Shown: positions 49,835 to 62,055 of the stretch, one piece after another
Position numbering within the stretch: position 1 is the first letter of the stretch
Layout: each line of letters starts with the position of its first letter
DNA from: Toxotes chatareus
Lineage: Eukaryota > Chordata > Actinopteri > Toxotidae
Assembly (NCBI GenBank): GCA_016801885.1
Contig: CM028894.1
Coordinates: 11,848,741 to 11,912,740 of the forward strand
Length of the DNA: 64,000 nucleotides
Direction of reading: 5' to 3'
Position numbers and translations under genes: made by a program
Notes under the pieces: generated by a model
What the model was told of the DNA's origin: nothing
Seen by the model: only the letters and a program-made list of their open reading frames with translations
The model's database searches: none

Positions 49835-49962
49835 TGATGTCACAAGTGGTTTGAGCGGAGAGCCTATAACTGTTGGTGTCGGTTTGTGTGACAGTCTGAC
49901 AAACTCTGGACTCCTACAGTGACAGACCGGGATCTGCTGGCTACTGGCTAACACAACAGAGC
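49835..49962 (+). promoter_or_regulatory. iapp: iapp promoter and untranslated exon 1 (putative)
   Basis: TGATGTCA at 49835-49842 is a near-consensus cAMP response element, and CTATAAC at 49864-49870 could serve as a TATA element. The sequence from about 49890 to 49962 ends in a strong GTAAGT donor and has no start codon in a coding context. In mammals IAPP has a noncoding first exon followed by an intron before the start codon, and this arrangement fits. The transcription start is inferred. Confidence 0.45.
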
Positions 49963-50429
49963 GTAAGTACTCCTTCATTTAAGGGCTTAGGTGTCATTCT
50001 CACAGGACCTGGGTCTGAGTCTGAGTGGACAGTGGCTTCAGTTTGTATAACTGTAGTTGTCTTGTAGGTTTGAATGAGAGATTTTTGATACATCTCTTCC
50101 TCTTTTCAGATTTCTTTCTCACATCTTTGCAACTCGTGTTGTGTGTTGTTGTTCAATTAAATGGAATTACTGTATATTTTAAATTCAAGATCCATAGAGT
50201 TTCCAAAGACACCATCATCATATTTCTGCTTCACAGGGAAATATACACAACAGGATGCAGGTGTAATGTGGGATTTTCTATTTACTCTAAGGGTCCAACC
50301 ATTAAATGTTTGTCTTGAATATAAATACGTAATTCAGAAATATGATGTACAGACACTTCAATAAATGACTATGACTGTATGTAGTGGAAAAAAAATTTAA
50401 TCAGGACTGTAGTACCAAAATAATTACCA

Positions 50430-50660
50430 GATGACAGAAAATTATCTGGTAACTATTTTCATAATTTTTGTAAGTTTTGACACAAATTGTTTTGAGGATT
50501 TGCTGGTTCTCTTTATCTTATGTGCTAGTGAAATAAATATCTTTGGATTTTGGACTGTTGCCTGGAAAAGCCCTTCACGTTGGGTTCTGATAAATTCTTC
50601 TGTTTTCTGACATTTTATGGACTAAAAGATTCATTGATATATTGCAGCCGACAGCTGATG
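50430..50660. mobile_element. Inverted copy of a teleost interspersed repeat, iapp intron 1
   Basis: Read in reverse complement, the block order (CTGCAATAT, CATAAAATGTCAGA, CCAAAATCCAAAGATAT) matches the same family as 7925-8110. On this strand the segment has GAGGATTTGCTGGTTCTC, ATATCTTTGGATTTTGGAC and TCTGACATTTTATGG. The copy is diverged and its ends are unclear. Confidence 0.5.
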
Positions 50661-50942
50661 CTTGGTAGGTGCTAGTGAATTACTGTCACTGAATCACTGA
50701 GCGTGGCTTTGAATGAGACTGTGTAGGAGAAATGTAGATTGTATAGGTGTAACAATAGTTTCTTTTTTCTCAATTTTCATAAAACACTTAACATCTTAAT
50801 CTCTTGCTTCCTTTTAAATGTGGTATTTTCTTCTTGGTTTTATTTGTTAAATTCTGACATTATGTATTGATGATGTGCTGATGTACAATAAATCAAAACT
50901 TAGTTGCATCTACTGTGTTGATCTAGGTCATCACCTTACACT

Positions 50943-51930
50943 ATGTATCACCTGAGGCTGCCTGTGCTTCTCCTCGTGCTGCTTGTGTTGCTGCGCTGTG
51001 TCACCACTGCCCCAAGCCACAGGTAAGTGAATATACTACAAGCAGAGCAACATGTTCTTTGGTGAGACTGTGCAATGACTGGTGGGATATACATATATAA
51101 CATATTCAACTTTCCAAGTTTCATTTACAGTTGAACTGTTGACCTTATCAGATCAGACACCAGTAGGATTGGTTGTTGCTTAAATGGTATTGTCTTATCA
51201 GCAAGGAAACCGATCTAGGAGTTTAACGTGAGGTCAGCGGACAAGTAGATGAATATCATGGAAACAGTGCGATGAGAAGGGGTGTTCTGTGTGAGGAGCA
51301 GCAGGGCACTGATGTATAACTCTGAAGGTGGAAGGCAACTGTGCTTGTGTGTGGGAAAGTGCTTCACTGTGCATCTCAAAGTGGGGTGGGGGGATAAGTG
51401 GCCACATTTTCTTGCTGCTCTTGGGACTAGTGGATGCTTTGAAGAGGGTATCATCAGCTATCAGTGTGAAATGGTTTGACCCTTTTCCCTCTGTGATTCA
51501 GGTACTTCAGTCCCAGCTCATCCAGCGAGCAGGAAAGTGCTCTCCCAGACGGCGAAGGATGGTCAGCTCCCGGGCTAATCTCTAACCCATTCCTCAGCCT
51601 CATTGGTACACGGCCGCAAAGGGGGCTCACAGCTATGAACAGGTGACAGAATCTACAGAAATCAGCAGCTGCATTATCTCTTCATTACATGGAAAAAGCA
51701 TAGCCTGAATATCATAACATCTCTCTCTGTCTGTGCTTTTCTCTCGTCTTCCCAGCCACCACATAGAAAAGAGGAAGTGCAACACAGCCACCTGTGTCAC
51801 CCAAAGGCTAGCAGATTTCTTGGTCCGCTCCAGTAACACTCTTGGTACTGTCTATGCACCGACCAACGTGGGATCTGCCACCTACGGCAAGAGGGACCTA
51901 CTACAGCCTCCCAGCTATCTCCCTCTCTAG
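50943..51930 (+). CDS. iapp: Islet amyloid polypeptide (amylin) precursor, complete
   Basis: A secreted calcitonin-family peptide hormone of islet beta cells. Coding exons: 50943-51022, 51502-51642, 51756-51930; 131 residues. The coding leader exon begins at an acceptor at 50926. A signal peptide (about 1-22, Leu/Val-rich) precedes a pro-segment. The mature peptide is residues 81-117, released after EKR (78-80) and before GKR (118-120), whose Gly would supply the C-terminal amide. Cys2 and Cys7 form the ring (KCNTATC), and the peptide ends in Tyr37. Relative to human amylin it has Arg18, Leu23 and Pro29. An 11-residue C-flanking peptide ends the precursor. The neighbourhood (SLCO1 genes, then pyroxd1) matches human 12p12. 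Confidence 0.96.
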
Positions 51931-52222
51931 TACTGACTGTGGAAACTCCACCAGTGCTCCCAGTGCACTGGTGATATAACCTAGTCATCTTATGTAACAA
52001 TGATTGTGAGAATGGCGTTAATAATGATGATAATGATAATGATGGTGATGATTATGAACAGATGAGTTCTTGTTTATTTTAAGAAACAGTGCCTTTAGTT
52101 TAAATCATCAAAGTCAATGTATGTTTTTTTTCTGGTGTGTTTGTGTGTGTGTTCTCTGTTAATAATGTTCCACAATGGCATGATGTGAATATTAAAAAAA
52201 AAACAAAAACATAAAAGTCATT

Positions 52223-52228
52223 AATAAA
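52223..52228 (+). terminator. iapp: Candidate polyadenylation signal of iapp
   Basis: AATAAA about 290 bases after the iapp stop, inside a very A-rich stretch. Further AATAAA motifs follow at 52231 and 52267. Confidence 0.5.
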
Positions 52229-52329
52229 ACAATAAAAAAAACAGAAACAGATGTAAAGCCATATGAAATAAATGCTATTATCTGTTGTTTTGATAATAAA
52301 ATTGTAAAAACAGATTTTTAAAAATCATC

Positions 52330-55300
52330 TTCATGTGTTTTAAGGCACGTTATTGCCACATTACTGCTGCATGCAGGGGCTGTGAGCTATTAATATCTAT
52401 TCGATGAGTCACATCATACTTAGTCCTTCAGGACACGTGCATTTAAACAATTACAAACAAGTATTTTACTTTGGTAACCATGCTTGCTTATCGCTGCCCA
52501 GCACACAGTCTAAAATGAACTTAGCTGTTATTTTCAACCACTCATTATTTCATACAGCTCAACACAGCTCCATAATATGTTTCTGTTGGTCGAGAAACAT
52601 CCAATGAATCAGATGCAGATAAGCCACAGTCAGTAATGTCATGTGCCCTAGAAGCTACATGTGTCGCCTGCGAACATGGAGGCCTGAAAGACATACAGAC
52701 CTTTGGTGTACACAATATTAGCTTAAACCTAATGAATCCAGATTTTTATTGGCTTTCTTGCTGAGAGTGAGATAAAAAGGTAAATAAATTTAAAAATCCT
52801 AAAAATAATAATAAACATTTCCTAAATTACTTAGATAATTGTCAGAGCTGAACTGAAATGATCTACAAATTGGAACTTTTGAAATTTAAAATTAAAGTGA
52901 ATCAGTCATCAAATACAGTTCCTGTACTCAAACCTTCCCCTCCAGTTTTGCTACACAGCAAAATACCTTCTTTCTCTTTATATCCACAGTATTTTCCTTT
53001 CCTCAGAAGAAATGTTTACACAATCCCCTTCAGACTGTGTGAAAGTGTGTGATTTATACTTTAAAGTCCCAAAACCTTCAAATCTTTTAGTGTTTCCTTG
53101 TAATGCCACATATTCATGATTAAAGAATTAACACTCAAAGTTAAGCCTTGGGGGGGAAAAAAACTCTTGTTAATTAACCAATTAAAGGTCAACTAAATCA
53201 TTTAATCTGCTTCATTGGGACCGTGTGGGTGACGTTTTTTCTGATTTGACTAAGAGTGCTGGCAACAAATATCTCTACATCCTGTTTGGTACAAAGAAAT
53301 ATAGTTAATTACCTCTTTCCAGTTCCTGTTCTTCAGTGAGAAAATCAAAGACAGAAGAATAAATACATGTTATTAATGGACAGAAAAGTGTTACAGATGA
53401 TAAAAGTACACAGGAAACTGCTGATCACTGCCATATTCATGTCTGTCTTGCACTACAATAGCTTATTATCATTACTGGTCACAGTGTGATTGAGATAAAA
53501 GAGGTTTAATGTTGGTCACATGGTGTTTTGAGCTGATAACCCCATGGTTTACATATCAGTGATACTTCTATGTTGTTTTTTATGTTCTGTCTTAATGTTG
53601 CATTGTGCAAATGTACAGTCAAAGACACATTTTCCTTATTGTTACCTACAATAAAGTTATATTTATTGTACTTTTTAAAAATTTCATTTGTAGTTCATTA
53701 AACCCCTTAGTGTTTACAGTTCAATAAATATAATCAGGTCAAACGTGATCAGTGATGGAGGCTGTCAGCTTCAGAGTTCCAAGGTTACTCTTTACAGATC
53801 CTGGTTACAGGCACTGTACTCTGAGTAATGTTAACAATTTAATGGGGTTTTTTTTGTGGCATTTGGTTAGATTTCAAATACAGCAAAAATTGCTTAATTA
53901 ATTTCAGAAGCAGCACGGTTTCAACAATATGGTCAAGAGCCCCACAGACTATTGAAATGCACCCACAAAAACAGCTAAGACCACTATTTAAAATAAAAAT
54001 TATGCTGCATGTGCTGAGTGCAGTCAGTGTTTTTTTTTTTTTTTTTAATAAACAAGCATCATTTTTTTCCCAAATTCCTTTTTATGACAAATTGGTGATA
54101 ACAGTACTGTATTCCATACAGTCATATGTTATCCTCCTGCAGGGGTTATTCAGGGTAACGTAATGAAAATCAAGAGGGGAAGTATGACGCACAGCATTAA
54201 CCTGCATTTGATTATCAGTGACCTGATCATCTCAGACACTGACATCAGTACTCCCATGTATGGTTAACACAGGCATAAAGGGTTTTTCAAAAATAGAACG
54301 AGTGCTGGCTTTTGCTGATGAATCCAAAAACAATGCAGCCATTATCTGCCAAACACCATGACAGAGAGTGGGGACTGTGTCAAGATCTGTCAATTATTTC
54401 ATGTAAAATCATAAATGGCACAGTGCTTCAGCCGTTACCAGGTGGCGAGTTGTTTATCACTGCAGTAATGATGGCTGATGAATGTTTTGATGGAACTTTA
54501 GGTCTGATTCATGAACCAGTGGCCGCATTAATCTCTGACATTAACGGTACAGTTGTGATCCAAATATAAACAAGAAGGTCATTCCGCCACCGAAACTGAA
54601 AACAAAGGACTGTAACCTGCTCTTACGGCTAAATTGATTTACAGGTCTGTTGATACAGGGACTAACACTGTAAACAACACCTGAATCAACTAAAGTTAAA
54701 AGTGCTTCATGATGCTGACAGTAGAATGTAAATAACATCCTTTTACTGTATGTTACCCAAACAGACTGTATGTACTGTAAATGTACTCTGTCCATCCGTT
54801 GATGCACATAAACAGCCTCTGTTATTATCCACACAGTATTTGGAAATTGTGCGTTCATTTGTTGCCTATTGGCTGTGCTGGTTGTAATGTAGGCCTACTT
54901 TTCAAAGTCTAATTGACAAACACAGAAGGTTGTTTTTACTTATCATCCAAACAATTACTACATTATAAATTTTGCTTTGATATGGTGTAAATAAAAAAGG
55001 ACTGAGTTTCTCTTTTTTATTATTATTATTATTAAGTATCACGAGAAGTCCCCAGTCTGGCACAGGTGGTACAGAAATTGGACGGATGGGAAGTCCAGTT
55101 TGTTATGCAGTGGTGACAAACTAAGGGAAACATAGAGACATTTTGGCACAACTGTCCTCAAAAACCACATACATTTCAAAGTAGTACATTCTTGACCTTG
55201 GAAACAATAGTTTGACGTGATGTTTCATGTACTCTAAAGCGCTAGATTTTTCCCTCCTGCTTGCCGTAGTTAATTGTAAACACGGAAATTACTTTGCTTC

Positions 55301-55500
55301 GCTGCTCAGCCTCATGTGCTGTAGAAACCTTTGGCCGGCTAGCTATCACAAGAACTTCATACAAGGATTTTGACACTTACCAATTACTAGCAGAGTCTTC
55401 AGTTTTAACCAGCGTGTGTATGTCAACAAACAGAGACAGTATAAGAGTGTTTTTGCTGTCGGAAAATGCACGGCAGCTAGTGTTAGCTCGTTAGCTTAGC
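52330..55500. other. Intergenic region, iapp to pyroxd1
   Basis: About 3.2 kb with no recognisable gene. It includes a poly-T run near 54030-54047, an (ATT)n tract near 55018-55036 and a complex-composition stretch at 54140-54560 that may be regulatory. The 85-codon open frame at 54312-54569 lies in that stretch and matches no family I know. The pyroxd1 promoter should lie in the last 300 bases. Confidence 0.5.
54140..54560. promoter_or_regulatory. Candidate conserved noncoding element upstream of pyroxd1
   Basis: This block has complex sequence free of simple repeats between AT-rich flanks, with several homeodomain- or GATA-like cores (TGATTATCA, TCAATTA). An 85-codon frame spans part of it, but its residues look random. 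Calling it regulatory is inference from texture and from its position between iapp and pyroxd1. Confidence 0.2.
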
Positions 55501-55514
55501 TTTGTGTAAAAGGA

Positions 55515-58500
55515 ATGGCAGATAAAGTAGAAAAAACGTTTAAGTTCGTGGTCGTGGGAGGTGGTATCGCGGGTGTGACATGTGTTGAGCAGGTGAAAAT
55601 GAACTAATGAACATGTTAGCTCTGCATATAATTAATGTATTAATTAACGTTGATACAGACACGCTACTAGTGTAATGCCTGTAATGTAGATACTTAACAT
55701 AAATCTTAATCTTTACTGACAGCTGTCATCCCAGATTCCGTCAGCTGAGGTGGCTTTGATCACAGCAGGTGCACAGATCAAGGCAGTGACCAACTATAAA
55801 CAGGTCAGGATGATGATGATTATGATGATGATGTTGATGGTGACATTATTTGTTTACCGCTGAGTCTCCCACTCGATATGCACTCATAGATTTGAAGTGA
55901 TCCACCAAATAATTACAGCATCAGAAATGTCACAGAGGAACAAGAACATGTTTTAAAAATATCTGTATCCATGTTCATTTAACGAACACTATACTGGCTT
56001 ATCAAGTTGCTCTAAATGAGTGTCAGGAACCAAATCCTTCATCATTTTCCTTTGTCATTAATGGGAAGGTGTCAAGGACGCTGGAAGAGTTTGATGTAGA
56101 GGAGCGACCATCCAGTGTTTTGGAGGAGAAATTTCCCAACCTGACTGTCATCCACTCTGCTGTTAAATCACTTCACACACAGTCACATGTAAGTAGCTGT
56201 CTTGCAGAGGATAAACTGATGGACTGTAATGATGTGTATTAATAAAGTGCCTTTGAATTTTATGTTTATGCTGTTTTTTTTAATAGAGAATGACATAATT
56301 TCTGGTTTGGTAATCTATATGTAATAAGTAATTGTGAATGCTTGTAAAATAAACCAATAAAATAACTTATGTTACAGCTGTAAGTAATTGCAGCAAAAGC
56401 CATATTTGCTGTAATTCCTAATTAGCTCTTTACTAGAAATTCCATTATGCATGAATGCAGACAGTTATTCCTTGAAACTTATCTCAACAAAGGCTTTTTG
56501 GTGACTGTTATCTGTCTACTATTGCCACCTTGTGGACATGTGGCTGCAGCATGTGGTCTAAATACATATGTAGCAGAACTATGATTAAGATTAAAAATGT
56601 GTCAAAAAGTGAGTCACTTTTGTTTCCAAAATCATATCCCCATTTTGTGGAAAAAACAAACAAACCCCAAAAGCATTTTTTTTAAGTGAGAGGTGAGAAA
56701 CAATATTTAATGATCTGTGTTAAAATGAGTCGCTGTTTCTAACTTTTTCTTCTCAGTCTGTGGAAACTGCAGATGGACAGTTCTTTGGTTATGAGAAGTT
56801 GTGTATCTGCAGCGGGGGCAGACCTAAGCTCCTAACCCAGGAAAACCCTTACGTGCTGGGGATACGGGACACAGACAGTGCCCAGGTAGGACCATCCTTC
56901 TGGCGATGATGAGATATAGACTTCCTGGCCACTTTATTAGGTACATATGTGCAATCTAACGCAATCCAATCCAACAGCTCTGCCATTAGGTCTGTTTCTA
57001 TGTTTGTGTTTCAGGAGTTTCAGAAGCGGTTATCCAAAGCAAAGAGAATCGTTGTTGTTGGAAATGGTGGAATTGCCTTGGAATTAGTGTGAGTAAACAA
57101 CAGCCAGAAGGGTCAGAGATACATTTCAATTAAGGGGTCACATTTTTCATATAATAGCACAAACAGGTTCGGAGATTATTTACACTGTCCATTCATTCAT
57201 TGATTCAGTGTTAATAATTGTGCACTGTGCAGGTATGAGGTGGAAGGCTGTGAGGTGATCTGGGCTGTGAAGGACAAGGCCATAGGAAATACATTTTTTG
57301 ATGCAGGAGCAGCCCAGTTCCTCATCCCATCACTAGAGACTGAAAAACCAGAGAGAGCTGCTCCATGTAAGAGGCCTCGATACACCACAGAGGAACCAGC
57401 AGCAGGAGCATCACAGACCTTCACTGCAGGTCTTCATCTCAGAGTTTATCTCTTCCTCTCTTATGCTGCAGTGGAATCTGTTCCAGGATCGTTGTGGTTT
57501 TGTTTTACTTTAATACAGACATTAATTCAGACTTACTGAGGTGTGTAATGTGTTTGTCCATTCCCAGAGAGAAATTCGCAACATAGTTCTGGTCCTACAG
57601 ATCCTGGTAGTGCCCTCGGTCCAGACTGGCATGAAGGAATTGTTCTCAGAGGAGCAGAACAGGTGAGATAGTGCATGTACCTTTGTTATCTTAAGTGGAG
57701 AGGTCAGCTTGAGAAGCCTGTCTGTGTGGGAAATATCTGCTGCGAATAAATCTGTATCTGTCTTGACCTTCTGTTTCTGTTCTCATGAGTCTCTTCTCTC
57801 TGCCGGCGTGTGCTCAGGTGTCCCGCAGAGTTTCAGTGGAATACCAGTGTGAGGTGAAAAAGATCTTCACTGCTGAGGAGCTGCTCAATTCCCAACAGGA
57901 AAAACTCAGATCAGAGAATGGTGAGAACTAGATTTGCAGCTCGGACTTGTCCTCTTATTGCTCCTTTTCTCCCTCCTCCCTTTTTTTTTTTTTTTTTTTT
58001 TTTCATTCCTGAAGCTTTTCTTCCCTCCCAGCAGGATCCTGGCCAGTTTACATCCAGCTGACCAATGGCAAGACATTTGGCTGTGATTTTGTTGTCAGTG
58101 CCACTGGTGTCGTGCCTAACACTGAGCCATTTCTCCGTGGCAACAGTGTAAGTAAACTCATCCATATGCAAAGTAAATGACAGCTGTAAGTCTGCCAGTG
58201 CTTTGCGGGTAATCAAACTTTGGCAACACACTTATTTTGAATGGGAAGCTTTCCTGCCGATCATACGGTCACATGTCTGACCAGCGGACATCAAGATGTG
58301 CCAGTGCCATAATTTCACCAGAAGCTGGTGATTTCTTTCTTGCCTCTGATAGTCAAGGTTGAAATTAAAGAGTAAGCTATTGTTGAACAATAAAACAGAC
58401 ACAGAAGGTCACAAAAAATTCTCAGCAGTTTGGTTTTGATGCCTCTAGATGTCACTAAAGGACAGATGAGCTTTTACCCCTCTGGCTTTTCCACCATTTA

Positions 58501-58965
58501 ACTACCTCATCAGAATGAGCAGAACAGAAAATATGAAACATATTTTGGTTTAATAATGATCTTTACTTTTGGTTGTGTGTGTGCCAAGTTTGCACTAGCA
58601 GATGATGGGGGCCTGCAGGTAGATGACCACATGATGACATCAGAGTCAGATGTCTACGCTGCAGGAGATGTGTGCACTGCATGCTGGGACCATAGCCCGT
58701 TGTGGCAGCAGGTAAACTAACTGACAAACCTTTGCATCAGCTTTTCCTCTGACTTTACATCTTTAGTACGGCCTTCAGACTTAATTATGTCAGCTTCCAC
58801 ATCTGAAAAGGAGTTTGATCAATTTCAATTCTTTCAACAAAGCAAAGATTCTGTACATCATCAGGTCTCACATACTACCCACACTTCAGTTTCATTTAAT
58901 TCATGTCTTACAAAAGTATAACACCCCTACGAATGTAAATTTTTAAAGCTACTTAACTGAACCTG

Positions 58966-58996
<31 letters not shown>

Positions 58997-60084
58997 GTGT
59001 GCAGATGCGTCTGTGGACCCAGGCCCGTCAGATGGGCTGGTACGCAGGCCGCTGCATGGCAGCACACGTCCTTTCAGAACCAATAGAACTGGACTTCTGC
59101 TTCGAGCTCTTCTCACATATTACCAAATTCTTCAACTATAAGGTGCGTGGCATTTTACTGTAGGCGATTTAAGTTATTTAAATAATAACCAGTATGTTAA
59201 TCATCTACTATGCAAATTATAACTGTTTTCCATTACTTTCAAGTGCCTTCAAGGTCATTTCACTGAGCCACATACTGTTCTCATCTCTCCAACCTTAAGC
59301 CTATTCACACTGAGCATTTAAATAACTTCTAACCTCTGCTCGTCTGGTCATTCCACAGGTGGTCCTGCTGGGAAAGTTTAATGGGCAGGGGCTGGGGCCT
59401 GACCACGAGCTGCTGGTGCGCTGCACCAAAGGCCAGGAGTACGTCAAGGTGATACTGAGCAGAATGAGAATGTATAAATGACCTTGTGTGCCAAACTATT
59501 TTTGCTGGTGGCTCATTACGAAACACTGATTCACTCAAGTAAACAAAGGATTTGTTATTCTGCACGCAAACTTAGCGAACTGTGACTTCTTTGTAAGCAG
59601 TATCAAAATCTCAAGTTGTTTGGATTCTGTAAGGCATTCTCATAGTGGCATCTGGAAAACATGCCATGTGATGCATTTCTTCAATTTTGTCAGTGTGTGA
59701 AAGAAACCCCTCTTCTGCTGTGTGTATGATCTAATGCTTGGTTTTAGCCAGGAGCAAATGAAGACTTAAATCTTTTGATCAGTTGGTAATTTGTTGAAAT
59801 TTGTGGAGATAAATTATGAAGAATGAAGATGTCTGTACTCACATACCACCAGCAGGGGCAACTCTTACTTCTAATTTAGTTTAGTTTGGTTTTCACACAG
59901 ATTACTGCTGGATTCTTTTTTCCAGGTCGTCCTCAGCGGAGGCAGGATGGTGGGAGCGGTGCTGATCGGGGAAACAGACCTGGAGGAGACCTTTGAGAAC
60001 CTGATGCTTAACCAGATGGATCTGACGCCGTACGGAGAGGAGCTGCTCAACCCTGACATTGATATTGAGGACTACTTTGACTGA
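55515..60084 (+). CDS. pyroxd1: Pyridine nucleotide-disulfide oxidoreductase domain protein 1, complete, 13 exons
   Basis: A nuclear/cytosolic FAD flavoprotein; in human it protects the RTCB tRNA ligase from oxidation, and its loss causes myopathy. Exons: 55515-55592, 55723-55803, 56069-56188, 56757-56885, 57015-57088, 57233-57429, 57568-57662, 57818-57920, 58035-58147, 58589-58711, 59005-59142, 59359-59448, 59926-60084; 499 residues (human 500). The N-terminal FAD Rossmann motif is VVVGGGIAGVTC, the NAD(P)H-binding motif is VVGNGGIALELV, and the second FAD motif is VYAAGDVC. The paired redox cysteines of glutathione-reductase-type enzymes are absent, as in this family. The C-terminus ends NPDIDIEDYFD, nearly identical to human. 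The exon 9 acceptor is a tandem CAGCAG, so inclusion of one extra residue (start 58032) is possible. Confidence 0.95.
56926..56995 (+). mobile_element. Teleost interspersed repeat fragment, pyroxd1 intron 4
   Basis: GGCCACTTTATTAGGTACAT, followed by GTGCAATCTAACGCAATCC and CAACAGCTCTGCCAT, is the signature of a repeat found in very many fish genes. The fragment is about 70 bases and stops just before the exon 5 acceptor region. Confidence 0.6.
57981..58003. repeat. Poly-T run, pyroxd1 intron 8
   Basis: Twenty-three T residues about 30 bases upstream of the exon 9 tandem acceptor; it serves as, or extends, the polypyrimidine tract. Confidence 0.9.
58966..58999. repeat. (GT)n replacing the polypyrimidine tract of pyroxd1 exon 11
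   Basis: About 34 bases of GT with one slip end four bases before the exon 11 start at 59005. There is almost no pyrimidine run between repeat and acceptor. Confidence 0.9.
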
Positions 60085-62040
60085 GACTTTGGAGAATGTT
60101 GAACACTGCAGACTCAAAAATCATGCAAGGTAGAAGGCATTCGTGGAAAAAAAAAAATGGCTGATGAATGTCTAAAGGCACGGGGAGGAGTTCTGCATTC
60201 TATCATGTCTAAGCTAATGGGTGTGTTAGATTTTTTTTGGCAATGAGAAGAAGATAAAGGACAGATTATCTTACTTACCTCTTACTAATGCACCTCCAAA
60301 TTTAAAAAATATACTTTTGCTTTAAATTAAGTTATTTTCAAAACCAAGTATACTAAAGTAGTACTTGAATGGTATGTTTAGAAATGGCTTCTCTTCATTT
60401 AGTTGTAGCATGAATGCAAATCTACCACTTCATAAGTTTAGATGAGAAGCGGTTACAGACATGAGAGACTGACAGAGTTGTGGGTCAATGTAAAACATGA
60501 AAGACACTACCAAAAAGACCAAACAACTTTATTTATTAATTTATTTTTTCCTGCAGAAGAATGGGATGTGTTCAGCCATACTTGCTGGTAAAAAAGGAAA
60601 ATCCTTTTGTTGCTATGTTGGATTTGTGACTCTCGATCAAATTTCAACTTACACAGCAACTACGGCTCCTCCTGTGCCTCAGAAGGCTTTATAACAATAG
60701 ATAATATCAAGCTCGCATAATGCTGGCTATTGTTCCCAGGATATGTTGCTCTTGGGGATGTTGCTATTTGAAAATCCACGTTCGTGAGGACAAGAAACAT
60801 TAAAAGTGGAAAGAATTAGCTACGCAAAGGAGAATTTAAATGACTAACAGAAGTCAACCCATTTCTGCTTGTGTGTTTGTGTTTTCTGGGTCAGTGGCAC
60901 ATGGAGGAAACTGCAGGAAACTGCCCACATTGATTTACCTGGTAAAGGTTGATATGGCAACCTTGTGTTTTTACTCACAGAGCACTATGCAAAACGAATA
61001 AAAACAACAATGCGTGTGTAAAGCAACAATAACAGTGCAATAATCCTCCCAGCACTGAGGGGCAAATGGGGACAGTTCATTGGTCTCGAGAAGAGACTAA
61101 TGAGAAATAAAGGCAGTAAAGGTGAATTAAAAAGCACTCCTTTTCCTTAAGAGCTGCTGATAAAGTCTCCCTGTAGCTGTACCAGTGGCCAACAGGAAAT
61201 GGCTGTCTGACTTGATTGCACCAAGCAGTGCTGCCAGGTGTAAGTGTGAGTACCTGTGTGGGTGGAGAGCAGGGCATTGTTTACAGGGTGAGTCAACACT
61301 GGACAGATCGACACATGCAGCGAGATAAAATTAAAATCCCTGTTTGATACGGAGGCTGCTAGAATAGAAGGCAGGGCAATTAGTGCCATGAGATACCATG
61401 TGCTATTTTATACAGTAGGTTACCAAGCAAAGAGTGAGATCTGGCATGAATCTAATGCCACGTAGAAAGCACATTACACAATCAAACTGTCCTATGGTCA
61501 AGATGGAAATTCACCACCGGTCACCATTGATACTCGATGCTCACAGGTTTTGCAAGTTGTACTAGTAAGTTACAGATAGGACAAACCAAGGTCCAGTGGT
61601 CACGATGATGAGCCAGCAAAACCAGATTGACCTGATTTCTGTCCTGGGTAAAGGCTGACATGTTAATAACTATGAAACAAAGCAAAAGAAAAGTTCAGGT
61701 TTGTGTTGAAGTGACAACAGGTTTTTCCAATATGTTGCTATTGAATATACAAGGGTGGGAACTTGTGTCAGCAAATGCAGTGCAGGACAAGAAGACAGGG
61801 CTTTTCTTAAACTCAGCCAGTTTTTAATGAGACCAATAACCACTAAACAAAATCATACACAAAATAAGTAATTTTTTCGTTTTTCCTTTGTAGCTAACAT
61901 ACCATGTCTTTCTGATTGCAGAGACGGATTAATTTGAGTTAAGGTGGATTTGCCCTGTCTGTGTGTGACTACCGGCCTTCACTGCACTGACATTTAAAGC
62001 GCTCAGGCTTGACACAAAGCTCATTTCATTCAAGTAGGGT
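60085..62040. other. pyroxd1 3' region and spacer to etnk1
   Basis: About 2 kb without a recognisable coding exon. An AATAAA at 60997-61002 is the clearest polyadenylation signal but lies over 900 bases from the stop; a less canonical nearer site may be used. RECQL, the neighbour of PYROXD1 in human, is absent. Confidence 0.5.
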
Positions 62041-62047
62041 GCGGATG

Positions 62048-62055
62048 TGACGTCA
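62048..62055. promoter_or_regulatory. etnk1: Perfect cAMP response element upstream of etnk1
   Basis: TGACGTCA, the palindromic consensus for CREB/ATF factors, lies 493 bases upstream of the short-form etnk1 start codon, in a GC-richer, CpG-containing stretch that looks like promoter DNA. Confidence 0.45.

Noticed and set aside
54312..54569. 85-codon open frame as a small gene
   Set aside because: No known family, no splice context and random-looking residues; kept only as part of a possible regulatory block.
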